Shown: in pieces, positions 8,033 through 16,361 of the stretch | Position numbering within the stretch: position 1 is the stretch's first letter | How the letters are laid out: every line of letters begins with the position of its first letter | NCBI GenBank assembly: GCA_003219415.1 | Contig: QHOS01000022.1 | Location: 1-43,912 of the forward strand | Direction of reading: 5' to 3' | Origin: Verrucomicrobiota bacterium | GTDB taxonomy: Bacteria; Verrucomicrobiota; Verrucomicrobiia; Chthoniobacterales; UBA10450 | Length of the DNA stretch: 43,912 nt | Translations under genes and position numbers: made by a program | Notes under the pieces: model-generated | Seen by the model: only the letters and a program-made list of their open reading frames with translations | Databases searched by the model: none | Told to the model about the DNA's origin: nothing

Positions 8033-9157
8033 TTACGCGATCTTTTTTCGAAATCGCAAGGCGCAGAGAGCAAAAAGCAAGTTCGACATCAGAATGAGAA
8101 CGACGAGATTCTGCCAGTATTCGAAGAGATTTGCGCCGCGCAGAATGATGGCGCGCATGAGCGCGATAAAATAGGTCGTGGGAAAGAGTGTGCCAAGCGC
8201 ATAAAAAATCCACGGCATCGTTTCACGTGGAAAAATGAAACCGGAAAAGAAAACGCTCGGCAACAGAAACACCATCGACATTTGCAGCGCTTGCATCTGA
8301 TTTTCAGCATAGGTCCCTACGAGCAAACCGAGGCTCAGCAACGCAAAGACATAGACCAGCGTTGAAAACAGCATCGCTACGATATTGCCCTCGATGGGGA
8401 CGAAAAATACAAACCGCATAACAAGAAAGAGGACCACCGCCATGGCCATTCCGATGCACAAATACGGCACGAGCTTACCGAGCATCAGGCCCGCGCTACT
8501 CAAGGGACTAACGAGTAATTGCTCCAGTGTCCCGCGCTCTCGTTCACGCACAAGGGCCATGGCAGTAGCGACTGTCGTTCCGATCTGCAGGACGATCCCA
8601 ATCACACCCGGCACATAAAAATTCGGGGCGCGCATTGCCGGGTTGTAAAGCATCTGGGGGCGAATATCGATCGGCACTCCCTGGCGGCCGGTCTCACGCA
8701 AAAGCGATTCCACGGATTGGGTCAATGCCACGCCGAGGCCCGTGTTAAGGGCTTGGAGAGCTGTTGTGGAATTGGATCCGTCGACAAGCAATTGCACCTG
8801 CGCGGAGTGGCCTGCGTTAAGGTCGCGGGTGAAGTTTGGCGGAATGTCTAGCGCAGCGTAGGCGCGGCCCTTGCGCATTTCGCTCTTCAGTTGCTCCAAA
8901 CTTTGCACTTCACCAACCACACGAAACGTCTCTGTATTCACGAAGCGATCGATCAACAGACGACTCTCCACCGTGCGGTCTTCGTTCAGAATAAGCATCG
9001 CCATGTGTTTTACGTCGTTGTCCAGCGCATAACCGAACGCGACCATCTCGATCAACGGCGGAAAAAACATGAAGAAAAGCGTCATCGGATCGCGCCAAAC
9101 GATGATGAATTCTTTGAACAAAATTGCGCCGAGCCCGCGAAAGAATTTGTGTTTCAT
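8033..9157 (-). CDS. ABC-2 type permease of a drug/lipid exporter
   Basis: Membrane subunit of an ABC-2 exporter, 374 residues. One helix near residue 25-45 is followed by a large periplasmic domain (about 50-175) and then five helices in the C-terminal half, the YbhS/YbhR layout. The conserved segment RERERGTLEQLLVSPLSS at about 225 is typical of this family. The start ATG overlaps the stop of the ATPase gene by one base (TGATG), so translation is coupled. Only one permease is present, whereas YbhFSR has two, so this one probably works as a homodimer. The exported compound is unknown; the TetR/HlyD context suggests toxic small molecules or membrane stress. Confidence 0.92.
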   Translation of the reverse strand: MKHKFFRGLGAILFKEFIIVWRDPMTLFFMFFPPLIEMVAFGYALDNDVKHMAMLILNEDRTVESRLLIDRFVNTETFRVVGEVQSLEQLKSEMRKGRAYAALDIPPNFTRDLNAGHSAQVQLLVDGSNSTTALQALNTGLGVALTQSVESLLRETGRQGVPIDIRPQMLYNPAMRAPNFYVPGVIGIVLQIGTTVATAMALVRERERGTLEQLLVSPLSSAGLMLGKLVPYLCIGMAMAVVLFLVMRFVFFVPIEGNIVAMLFSTLVYVFALLSLGLLVGTYAENQMQALQMSMVFLLPSVFFSGFIFPRETMPWIFYALGTLFPTTYFIALMRAIILRGANLFEYWQNLVVLILMSNLLFALCALRFRKKIA

Positions 9158-10116
9158 CAGGCAGCCTTCTGTTGTTCAGCAGCATGTTTCGCTGAAAGCT
9201 CGACGAACACGTCCTCAAGCGAAGGGCCTATTTCGCGAATCTCGGAATGATCGACGCCGACTTTGCGTAGTTGTTCGTCTATGTGCGCGCGCTTGACGCT
9301 CTCATCGACCAGCAAATGCATCGATTGACCGAACACCGTCGCACTGCGCACTCCACGCATTTCGTGCATTGCGCGCAATGCCGTGGTCACATGATCGCAA
9401 GTCACGTCGAGCCGGCGCGTTCCGGGCGGATTTACATCCGGTAGTTTTTTTAGCTCGTCCGGCTCACCACATACAATCAACTTCGACATGTAAATGTAAC
9501 CCACGTGATCGCAGCGTTCCGCTTCGTCCATGTAATGGGTCGTGACGAAAAGGGTCATGCCTTTACCGGCGAACTCGAAAAGCAAATCCCACAGTTCGCG
9601 GCGGGCGACCGGATCAATGCCAGCCGTTGGCTCATCGAGAAACAGCACGGTCGGCCTGTGCATAAGCGAGCAAGCCATTGCCAAACGTTGACGCCAACCG
9701 CCGGAAAGCTGCGAGGCGCGTCTGCCGATGTACGGCTCAAGATGCGTTGTTGCGATCATTTCGTCGCGCCGTTGATCCAATTCGCGACCGCTCAAGCCAT
9801 AAAGTTTTCCGGCGAAGATGAGGTTCTCATTCACGGTCAGCTCGTCATAGAGCGAAAATTTTTGCGACATGTAGCCGATCATTTCTTTGATCGGCTCGGC
9901 ATCTCGCACAACATCATGGCCCCCGATGCGCGCCGTGCCCTCAGTAGGCTCGAGAATTCCGCACAACATCCGGATCACGGTTGTTTTCCCGGAACCATTC
10001 GGCCCGAGAAACCCGAAGATCGATCCTTTTCCGACCGAGAATGAAATATGATCAACAGCCGTGAACGTGCCGAATCGCTTCGTCAGCCCATCCACTTCGA
10101 TCATCGATTCACTCAT
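9157..10116 (-). CDS. ABC transporter ATP-binding protein
   Basis: Energises the ABC-2 permease encoded directly downstream. Single nucleotide-binding domain of about 319 residues with Walker A GPNGSGKT, ABC signature LSGGWRQR, Walker B TVLFLDEPTAGIDP and the switch His in VTTHYMDEA. A C-terminal extension of about 90 residues is followed by the GPSLEDVFVELS segment common in export ATPases. I start it at the ATG at 10116 (MSESMIEVDGLTKRFG), since the upstream codons in the open frame match nothing. The upstream spacer holds palindrome P2. Confidence 0.93.
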   Translation of the reverse strand: MSESMIEVDGLTKRFGTFTAVDHISFSVGKGSIFGFLGPNGSGKTTVIRMLCGILEPTEGTARIGGHDVVRDAEPIKEMIGYMSQKFSLYDELTVNENLIFAGKLYGLSGRELDQRRDEMIATTHLEPYIGRRASQLSGGWRQRLAMACSLMHRPTVLFLDEPTAGIDPVARRELWDLLFEFAGKGMTLFVTTHYMDEAERCDHVGYIYMSKLIVCGEPDELKKLPDVNPPGTRRLDVTCDHVTTALRAMHEMRGVRSATVFGQSMHLLVDESVKRAHIDEQLRKVGVDHSEIREIGPSLEDVFVELSAKHAAEQQKAA

Positions 10117-10151
10117 AAAGTCAGCGGGAAAAAATCGGGATTGGCATCTTC

Positions 10152-10225
10152 GCCCACTAAACACACGAAATATCCGAAATGAAATTCACAGTAATCTTTT
10201 CGTGTTTTTCGTGTGTTTCGTGGGC
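10152..10225. repeat. phased-arm palindrome P2 (period 9, CACGAAA units)
   Basis: Lies inside the efflux operon, between the HlyD and ATPase genes. Left-arm units of nine bases: CCCACTAAA (10153), CACACGAAA (10162), TATCCGAAA (10171). Right-arm units on the minus strand: CCCACGAAA (10224-10216), CACACGAAA (10215-10207), AACACGAAA (10206-10198). The arms pair across a spacer of about 17 bases. Confidence 0.8.
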
Positions 10226-10233
10226 ACCGCTAC

Positions 10234-11070
10234 TCATTTCACATTGGGAAAATAAACATCAGCAGCCATTCCGGCGCGCAAACGATCGTCGTCGGGAGGC
10301 AAACGAATCTTCACCCCAAACACCTGTTTGATACGGTCCGCGACCGTTTGCACGTTGCGCGGGGTAAATTCGGCCTGACGATTTATTTGCTCTACGACGC
10401 CGTCGAAATCTTTGCCGGGAAAGGAATCGACACGGACCCGGACGTGCTCGCCCAGTTTGATCAAACCCAGCCAGGATTCCGGAACATAAACGCGAACCCA
10501 GACGTGTCCGGTCAGCAGCAGGGTGGCGGCTTCGCGATTCGCCGGCAGCACATCGCCAGCTTTCACACTGAGCACCTCCAGGACGGAATCGGCCGGAGCA
10601 ACGACCTGCATTTCCGCTAGCTGCGCGTCGATATCGGCAAGCTGTGCACGCGCCTGCGCGATACGCATCTTCGCAGCGGCAAGGTTCTTCTCCTGCGTTT
10701 TCGCGGAGCTTCCCGCGCGTTCAGCATCACTCGAAGAAACGACTCTCCGCTGAAGTAAATCCTGCTGACGCCGTGCTTCATCTTGCAAGAACACCAATTG
10801 CGCCTGTTGTGCGTCCGCATCGTGGAGCGCCGTATCGATTTGTGCGGCGGCAAGATCGCGACGCGCTCGCAGCTCTGACGCATCCAATTGCGCTATCAGT
10901 TGGCCTTCGTGCAAATGGTCGCCTTCCCACGCCAAAATTTTTTCGACGCGGCCCCCCGCGCGCGGGCCCACATGCGCCTCGTCCACTTCGATGGTTCCCG
11001 AGACCGCCTTCCCGCGACCGCTGCAACCGATGAGCAACAGAATCATTGTCAAAGCCCGCGCTGCGTGCAT
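10234..11070 (-). CDS. HlyD-family periplasmic adaptor, probable lipoprotein
   Basis: Membrane-fusion protein linking the ABC exporter to the outer envelope, about 278 residues. The N-terminus MHAARALTMILLLIGCSG has a hydrophobic stretch and a lipobox (LIGC). It is followed by the first half of a lipoyl/beta-barrel hybrid (VDEAHVGPRAGGRVEKI), a coiled-coil hairpin rich in Ala/Gln/Arg (about residues 75-155) and the second lipoyl half (MQVVAPADSVLEVLSVKAGDV). I start it at 11070, preceded by GGAG. An in-frame GTG at 11181 would overlap the tetR stop by four bases, but the extra residues (Arg-rich, repeat-like) match no adaptor. Confidence 0.85.
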   Translation of the reverse strand: MHAARALTMILLLIGCSGRGKAVSGTIEVDEAHVGPRAGGRVEKILAWEGDHLHEGQLIAQLDASELRARRDLAAAQIDTALHDADAQQAQLVFLQDEARRQQDLLQRRVVSSSDAERAGSSAKTQEKNLAAAKMRIAQARAQLADIDAQLAEMQVVAPADSVLEVLSVKAGDVLPANREAATLLLTGHVWVRVYVPESWLGLIKLGEHVRVRVDSFPGKDFDGVVEQINRQAEFTPRNVQTVADRIKQVFGVKIRLPPDDDRLRAGMAADVYFPNVK

Positions 11071-11177
11071 CAACTCCGAAAGTCTTCGCGAGTCGCGATT
11101 GTTTCGGGGTTGTTCGCGACGGCGAACCCGTCCCGCTACACAGTGGGCAGATCGATTTTCCATAAGCGATGACTCAT

Positions 11178-11810
11178 TCACGCTTTTCGGCCCTTTGATG
11201 TCAGCGCGCCTTCGAGAACAATCTTAAGAATCCCGGTGAAGCCTTCTTTCGGCATCATCCCAAGCTCCTCCATCTTCGGCGGATTCATGATGGATTGAAC
11301 CATTGCCAGCAAAATTTCGATAATCAGTTTGACCGGAACATCCTTGCGCACCATTCCCGCGCGTTGGCCCTCGACGAAAAATTTTCCGAAGTATCGCTGA
11401 ATTAGCGCGGCCCGGCGGCGTTCGACGAGTTTAAAGACTTCGGGTGCTTTCTGGCGCATATCGCGCACGAACGGCGGCTTGATCTCATCCAATTCGCGGT
11501 GCGTACCGGCCAACAAGTCCCGCAAAGCCGCCGGGAAATCGTGCGGATGCGAGCGCGTAACTTCCTTCAGTGCCGCTTCGACGCTGGCGAGCTTATCGGC
11601 CAGCACAGCCTCGAGCAGATCGAACTTACCCGGAAAATGCGCGTAGAGCGTTTTCTTGCTGATGCCTAGCTCCTCCGCCAGATCGTCCATGGTCACACTG
11701 CGGAACCCGTGACTGAGAAAGTGGATCCGCGCAGCGTCGACAATTCGCTGCCGATGCGGATCGCGCTTTCGGCTTCGCGGCCGCGATTTGTGTGCCCGTT
11801 TCATATTCAT
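11178..11810 (-). CDS. TetR-family transcriptional regulator
   Basis: DNA-binding repressor of the TetR/AcrR family, 210 residues. The helix-turn-helix spans about residues 22-62 (IVDAARIHFLSHGFRSVTMD, then ISKKTLYAHFPGKFDLL). A helical ligand-binding domain follows. It is the first gene of the efflux operon, and the palindrome at 11828-11859 directly upstream is the natural candidate operator, so it probably represses itself and the exporter until a ligand binds. The ligand is unknown. A lysine/arginine-rich leader of about 20 residues precedes the HTH; the start could be the first or third codon (both ATG). Confidence 0.92.
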   Translation of the reverse strand: MNMKRAHKSRPRSRKRDPHRQRIVDAARIHFLSHGFRSVTMDDLAEELGISKKTLYAHFPGKFDLLEAVLADKLASVEAALKEVTRSHPHDFPAALRDLLAGTHRELDEIKPPFVRDMRQKAPEVFKLVERRRAALIQRYFGKFFVEGQRAGMVRKDVPVKLIIEILLAMVQSIMNPPKMEELGMMPKEGFTGILKIVLEGALTSKGRKA

Positions 11811-11827
11811 GGTAGTCTTATCACAGC

Positions 11828-11859
11828 ATGGAAACTAATCCAGTATATTTGGTTTCCAT
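11828..11859. promoter_or_regulatory. candidate TetR operator overlapping a -10 box
   Basis: Inverted repeat with 11-base arms: ATGGAAACTAA (11828-11838) and TTGGTTTCCAT (11849-11859), which match at 10 of 11 positions across a 10-base spacer. Read on the minus strand the spacer contains TATACT, a good -10 hexamer for tetR. A repressor bound here would block its own promoter. The same site could affect the divergent DUF3052 gene. Confidence 0.65.
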
Positions 11860-11954
11860 AGTCGACAGTCGGATATTTTGATGTCTCACTTTTTACTCAG
11901 GCTGCTGCAAACTGGGAAAATCCCTCAAAAAAGCCAAGCCAGATTGCTAACACA

Positions 11955-12368
11955 ATGACGATGGCCGGTTACTCAGGAACACCGCTACCGCAGAAGTTGG
12001 GAATCAAACCGGGTCTGACCGTTGTCACAATTAACACGCCAGCAAACTATCGTCGATTGCTGGGTGCAATCCCCGAAGGCGTAACTTTTTCCGACTATTT
12101 GAAGCCGGATTCGAGTTTTGTTCACGTGTTCATCAACAAGCGCAGCGAATTGGAGAAGCAATTGGCGATCTTGCGTGAGAAAATCGCCGACACCGGACCA
12201 GTTTGGGTTTCCTGGCCAAAAAGATCATCCGGCGTGTCAACTGACGTAACAGAAGATGTGGTTCGCGCTGTCGCGCTGCCGCTGGGATTTGTCGATGTAA
12301 AAGTGTGCGCGATTGATGAAACCTGGTCTGGGTTGAAACTGATGGTCCGAAGAGAGAACCGAAAATGA
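11955..12368 (+). CDS. DUF3052 family protein
   Basis: Small cytoplasmic protein of 137 residues matching the DUF3052 family: GYSGTPLPQKLGIKPG at the N-terminus, a middle segment resembling LFxxxxxxLExxLxxLR (VHVFINKRSELEKQLAIL), PVWVSWPKRSSG, and a C-terminal VDVKVCAIDETWSGLKLM. No function is established for the family that I can name, and no catalytic motif is evident. Its last four bases (ATGA) overlap the start of the VOC gene, so the two are translationally coupled. It is divergent from tetR. Confidence 0.8.
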   Translation: MTMAGYSGTPLPQKLGIKPGLTVVTINTPANYRRLLGAIPEGVTFSDYLKPDSSFVHVFINKRSELEKQLAILREKIADTGPVWVSWPKRSSGVSTDVTEDVVRAVALPLGFVDVKVCAIDETWSGLKLMVRRENRK

Positions 12369-12793
12369 AAACGCGTTGCTTTGATCACATTGATTTGCGA
12401 GTGGAAAACATGGAGGTAGCAATTAAGTTTTACGGACAATTTTTGCCGCAGCTCGGATTTGTTCGTGAACGGCACGAACCGTCGCCCCGCCCGGAAGCCG
12501 GCGGCGATTTCCATACTTTTTATTCTGCAGGCATCGACAAGCCGTCGGAGTTTTTCGTGATTGACGAGGACAAGAACCACCAGCCGAACGGAACGCGCAT
12601 CGCATTCTGGGCCGATACGCGAGACGAAGTCGATCGTATTGCAGAACTGGTGCGGCAAGCAGGCGGAAAAAATCTGGAAGGTCCGGAAATCTGTGTCGAG
12701 TACAGCCCGGGCTATTACGCGTTCTTCTTCGAGGACCCTGACGGCAACAAATTAGAAATCTGCTGCCGGGAAAGTCCGATCGTTGCCGCTTAG
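12365..12793 (+). CDS. VOC-superfamily (glyoxalase/bleomycin-resistance-like) protein
   Basis: Single-copy VOC domain protein of 142 residues, consistent with a metal-dependent dimer. Metal-ligand positions are visible: His in CFDHIDLRVENM (about residue 8) and Glu in YAFFFEDPDGNKLEIC near the C-terminus. Family members act as glyoxalases, dioxygenases, epoxide-opening resistance proteins or simple binding proteins; the sequence does not decide which. It starts inside the DUF3052 stop region. Confidence 0.85.
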   Translation: MKTRCFDHIDLRVENMEVAIKFYGQFLPQLGFVRERHEPSPRPEAGGDFHTFYSAGIDKPSEFFVIDEDKNHQPNGTRIAFWADTRDEVDRIAELVRQAGGKNLEGPEICVEYSPGYYAFFFEDPDGNKLEICCRESPIVAA

Positions 12794-14085
12794 GAAGGCA
12801 ACTCGCCAGCTGATCGCGTGTGAGCTGTTTGTTGTTTGAAACGCAAAAGCTCAATCGACAGTCCGACAAACAGCAGCAACGTGGCGAAAAATGTATTGCC
12901 GTAGAGCTGCGCACCGCGCGGAAATATCAAGCCCACAGCGAGCAACGCTAGCGCTGACAAGGTCCACCACAAAATAGTCGAGCCTTTCCCAGCGAACACT
13001 CGCTGCGTTACTACGGCAAATGGCAGCATCAGCCAGGAATAAAAGTATCCAAACGAGAGTGGCGTGACCATCAGCATCAGTAAAAGGAGCAGAGCAAATT
13101 CGATCGCATCAGTCTCTGTTGTTCGCATGTCGCGTCGAGGCATCGCAGCGATAAACAAGATGCCAAGAGCTAGCGCTACGCTGATGATGATTGCGTTGAC
13201 GACTCGAAAGTTAAGATCCGCAACATTTACATAAACTGGTGTGTGCGGAGCCGAAGCAGCATCGGCATCTACGTGGCGTAGCAGGCGATTGCTTACGCCC
13301 ACGAGTGATTGATTTTTCCACGTGTAGCTGCGCATGGGACGCTGCCCCACGGTCACGTCGCTGTATTTCAACATTCCAGCGCTCCACTTCTCGAGGTCGT
13401 GCCAGCCTCGTTCGAATCCTCGAAGCGGGGCCGGCAAGATGAAAAGCAAAAACAAGAGCGTCGCGACAAGGCTAACAGCTGCTTTCCAGTAACGCCGGTA
13501 AACGAGATAAATGATGGCAAGTACCGGAAACGCTTTGATCGCAGCAGCGACTGCAATGAGGCTGCCAGCCACGATTTCGCGTTTTGTCCGCAGCGCAACA
13601 AAAGCGCCAAGCATCAGGGCAAGTAAAACCAAGCTCGGCTGACCAAGGTGATAACTTGACCAGATATAGACAATCACCAGCAGGCTCGGAATTAGGTATA
13701 GCCATGAGTTTGTTGTGCCTCGATTGCCTGCAGCGAGAACAGCGCTCAACTTCGCGCTGTAAAACCAGGCGACCGAGTTGATCGCGACGAGAAGAACAAT
13801 CAATCCTCCTTGCCCAAGCAGACTCGCGCCCGCAAGAAAGAGCGCGCATGGCGGCGGATACATGAAATCGTATTTCCCGGCGCGGAAGAAATAGATCTCA
13901 TCGCCCGCCAGCACATGTTTGCCGGTGGCGTGCCAGAGTTCGTAATCAAAGATGCTGTGGCCGCGGAGGTACCGCAGGATCGGAAGCGCGGAGAAGACTG
14001 TCGCTATCGCGATGAAAGTCCAAAGCAATCCGTGAAGCGCGACTGGGCTTTTGAATCGGCGATCTAAGGTGGACCACAACGTCAC
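12790..14085 (-). CDS. GT87 / DUF2029-type polyprenol-linked glycosyltransferase
   Basis: Integral membrane protein of about 431 residues with roughly ten hydrophobic helices. It resembles GT87 (DUF2029) mannosyltransferases, which use polyprenyl-phosphate sugars on the outer side of the membrane. Supporting motifs are an acidic early loop (FDYELWHATGKHVLAGDEIY), PPPCALFLAG, and HLGQPSLVLLALML in a middle helix. I use the GTG at 14085. The open frame continues to an ATG at 14130, but those 15 codons fall in the palindromic repeat at 14106-14196 and so are unlikely to be native. Its 3' end overlaps the VOC gene 3' end by four bases (convergent). The acceptor is unknown. Confidence 0.8.
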   Translation of the reverse strand: MTLWSTLDRRFKSPVALHGLLWTFIAIATVFSALPILRYLRGHSIFDYELWHATGKHVLAGDEIYFFRAGKYDFMYPPPCALFLAGASLLGQGGLIVLLVAINSVAWFYSAKLSAVLAAGNRGTTNSWLYLIPSLLVIVYIWSSYHLGQPSLVLLALMLGAFVALRTKREIVAGSLIAVAAAIKAFPVLAIIYLVYRRYWKAAVSLVATLLFLLFILPAPLRGFERGWHDLEKWSAGMLKYSDVTVGQRPMRSYTWKNQSLVGVSNRLLRHVDADAASAPHTPVYVNVADLNFRVVNAIIISVALALGILFIAAMPRRDMRTTETDAIEFALLLLLMLMVTPLSFGYFYSWLMLPFAVVTQRVFAGKGSTILWWTLSALALLAVGLIFPRGAQLYGNTFFATLLLFVGLSIELLRFKQQTAHTRSAGELPS

Positions 14086-14105
14086 GGTTGAGGAGTCCTC
14101 ACGTT

Positions 14106-14196
14106 TGTCATGTTGAGCGAGGCGAAACATCTCTGGTTATTTCAGCTAGTTCCATCTCAGGAAGCACCGAGATTCTTCGACTCGCTCAGAATGGCA
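14106..14196. repeat. TGTCAT-type palindromic repeat, copy 3
   Basis: Left arm TGTCATGTTGAGCGAGGCGA with AACATCTCTGG; right arm on the minus strand TGCCATTCTGAGCGAGTCGA with AGAATCTCGG. It sits between gatA and the GT87 gene and overlaps the 5' extension of the latter. Confidence 0.85.
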
Positions 14197-14244
14197 GTGA
14201 AGGCGCTCTTGATCTCGCTGTCGCTTGCCTGTGTGTTTGGCAAA

Positions 14245-15714
14245 TCATTTCGTCGCGGCGATGGGCGGCCGCGCCTTGTGCCAGTCTGTGGTCTGTTCGT
14301 AGGCATGCGCGATTTGCAAAATGCGCGCTTCATCCAGCGGTTTGCCTAACAACTGCAAACCGATCGGCAGGCGATGCCCGTCCACCTCCGTGAAGCCACA
14401 CGGCACGCTGATTCCGCAGATTCCAGCGAGGTTGGCTGCGATCGTGAAAATATCGGCGAGATACATTTGCAGCGGATCTGCGGTGCGCTCGCCTAGTTTG
14501 AACGCCGGCACCGGTGACGTGGGTGAAATCAACGCATCGACTTTCTCGAAGGCCTCCGCGAAATCCCGGCGGATCAACTCGCGCACTTTTTGCGCCCGCA
14601 AATAATAGGCGTCGTAATATCCGGAGCTCAAGACATACGTGCCGAGAATGATGCGACGCTTCACTTCCGGTCCGAAACCTTGCTCACGCGTGTGGCCATA
14701 AAGATCGAGCATGTCCCTGGGATTTTCCGCTCGAAATCCATAACGGACTCCGTCGAAGCGAGCGAGGTTGGCGGAGGCTTCCGCCGTGGCCAGAATGTAA
14801 TAGACCGCGACGGCGTAATCAGTATGAGGCAACGAGACATCGACAATCTCGGCACCTAACGAATTCATCTGTTTCACTGCCGCGTCGATCGCAGCTTTCA
14901 CCTGTGGATCGATCCCTTCGATCATGTATTCCTTCGGCACACCCAACCGGACTCCGCGCAAATCGTTTCCGAGTTTTGCAACATAGTCAGGCACCGGCTC
15001 GTCGAGAGACGTGCTGTCTTGCGGATCATGCCCTGCGATCGCGTTCATGATAAGGCAAGAGTCGCGGACGGTTTTGGTCAACGGCCCGATTTGATCGAGT
15101 GACGAAGCGAACGCGACGAGACCGAATCGCGAGACCCGACCGTAAGTGGGTTTGAAACCGACGACGCCCGACAGCGCAGCGGGTTGCCTAATTGAGCCGC
15201 CCGTATCGCTGCCCAACGCACCGAACGCAGCGTCCGCCGCGACTGCTGCCGCCGAACCGCCACTCGAGCCGCCCGGTACGCGCGACAAATCCCACGGATT
15301 GCGCGTCAACTTCACCGCAGAATTTTCGGTGGACGAACCCATGGCAAACTCGTCCAGGTTCGTTTTTCCAAATGGGATTGCGCCCGCAGCGCGCAATCTT
15401 TGAACGACAGTGGCGTTGTACTCGGCTCTATAACCGCGCAAGATCTTTGAGGCGCACGTGCAAGGCTGACCCATCACATTGATGATGTCTTTAATCGCAA
15501 GCGGGACGCCGCCCAATGGAAGATCGACATTCGCCGTGTCCGCTTCTTTAAGCGCAGCATCAATGTCCAGCGACAGATAAGCGCCAATTTCTCCATCGAC
15601 AGCTTCAATGCGTTCTCGCAAAGCACCGATAGCTTCCCGCGCGGAAACTTCCCTGCGACGCAACAATGATTGCAAATCGGCGATGCTAAGCGCCGGCAGA
15701 TCCTTCTCCGTCAT
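14245..15714 (-). CDS. gatA: aspartyl/glutamyl-tRNA amidotransferase subunit A
   Basis: Amidase subunit of GatCAB, which converts Glu-tRNA(Gln) and/or Asp-tRNA(Asn) to the amidated form; GatA releases ammonia from glutamine. It is 489 residues, the normal length. The amidase-signature triad can be placed: Lys in PLAIKDIINV (about residue 74), the cis-Ser in PGGSSGGSAAAV, and the nucleophilic Ser in GSDTGGSIRQPA (about residue 175). The start overlaps the gatC stop by four bases. gatB is not in this window, so the complex must be completed from another locus. Confidence 0.97.
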   Translation of the reverse strand: MTEKDLPALSIADLQSLLRRREVSAREAIGALRERIEAVDGEIGAYLSLDIDAALKEADTANVDLPLGGVPLAIKDIINVMGQPCTCASKILRGYRAEYNATVVQRLRAAGAIPFGKTNLDEFAMGSSTENSAVKLTRNPWDLSRVPGGSSGGSAAAVAADAAFGALGSDTGGSIRQPAALSGVVGFKPTYGRVSRFGLVAFASSLDQIGPLTKTVRDSCLIMNAIAGHDPQDSTSLDEPVPDYVAKLGNDLRGVRLGVPKEYMIEGIDPQVKAAIDAAVKQMNSLGAEIVDVSLPHTDYAVAVYYILATAEASANLARFDGVRYGFRAENPRDMLDLYGHTREQGFGPEVKRRIILGTYVLSSGYYDAYYLRAQKVRELIRRDFAEAFEKVDALISPTSPVPAFKLGERTADPLQMYLADIFTIAANLAGICGISVPCGFTEVDGHRLPIGLQLLGKPLDEARILQIAHAYEQTTDWHKARPPIAATK

Positions 15715-16001
15715 TCCACAACTTTGGGGACGATAAAAAGACCGTTGGCCTTTCGGGGGGCATTGCTCAACGCTTGTTCTGCCGTAAACCAGTCACGCGG
15801 CGCGTCCTCGCGAAAAACATTAAAAACCGGAAGTGCGTGAGCAGCCGCTTCCACACCGGTCACGTCAGTCTGACGAAGTTTTTCGACGTAATTCAGCACA
15901 TCGCCCAATTGCTTCTGAAAAGCGTTCGCTTCCTCTTCGGACAGATTGATCCGCGCCAGCCTGGCGACGTACGCAACATCGAGATCCGCGGCCCCGGCCA
16001 T
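15711..16001 (-). CDS. gatC: aspartyl/glutamyl-tRNA amidotransferase subunit C
   Basis: Small GatCAB subunit, 96 residues, that wraps around GatA and stabilises its contact with GatB. It has the family start LDVAYVARLARINLSEEEA, the helix QLGDVLNYVEKLRQTD and the C-terminal hook LSNAPRKANGLFIVPKVVE. It is coupled to gatA by an ATGA overlap. The gene upstream ends only nine bases before its start, so gatCA appear to be expressed together with the two coiled-coil membrane proteins. Confidence 0.96.
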   Translation of the reverse strand: MAGAADLDVAYVARLARINLSEEEANAFQKQLGDVLNYVEKLRQTDVTGVEAAAHALPVFNVFREDAPRDWFTAEQALSNAPRKANGLFIVPKVVE

Positions 16002-16010
16002 GGCTGTCGT

Positions 16011-16361
16011 TCAGGAATGCAGGTTGCTGATTAGCCAGATGACGACTCCAGCAAGCGCCACCAGAAGAAGGAGAAAAATGATTTGGCCGTCTCGTCGCTC
16101 TTTGCGCATCGAACGAGGACGCCGGGAACGTCTGCTTTCGTGCTGGTCATGCGACGCCACCGAGACGCGGAATCGTTTATTGGTTCGATTATCTTTTGAC
16201 CCTTGTTCCGTCCTGTTTTTCTCGATTTGCGGCACCTTCGCAACAAGCCGCTCGAGTTTTTCGAGTCTCTCACGCAGGTCCGCTTCCTGGCGTGCAATTT
16301 CTTCCTCCCTGCGACGAAGCGGCGGGCTGGACTTGGACGAACGACGAAACATCGCCATCAC
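16011..16361 (-). CDS. small protein with coiled coil and C-terminal membrane helix
   Basis: Not recognised as a known family. 116 residues: an N-terminal charged heptad-like helix (about residues 15-45, RRREEEIARQEADLRERLEK), a basic Arg/Ser-rich middle, and one C-terminal transmembrane helix (IIFLLLLVALAGVVIWLI, about 93-111). The layout is that of a tail-anchored protein with its N-terminus in the cytoplasm. It starts inside the stop codon of the preceding coiled-coil gene (ATGA overlap) and ends nine bases before gatC. The repeated architecture of the two neighbours suggests they work as a pair. Confidence 0.7.
   Translation of the reverse strand: MMAMFRRSSKSSPPLRRREEEIARQEADLRERLEKLERLVAKVPQIEKNRTEQGSKDNRTNKRFRVSVASHDQHESRRSRRPRSMRKERRDGQIIFLLLLVALAGVVIWLISNLHS

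Noticed and set aside
11100-11165. N-terminal 37-residue extension of the HlyD protein starting at GTG 11181
   Set aside because: The GTGA overlap with tetR is tempting, but the extension is Arg-rich, contains a palindromic GGTTCGCCGTCGCGAACAAC-like stretch and precedes a complete lipoprotein signal starting at 11070.
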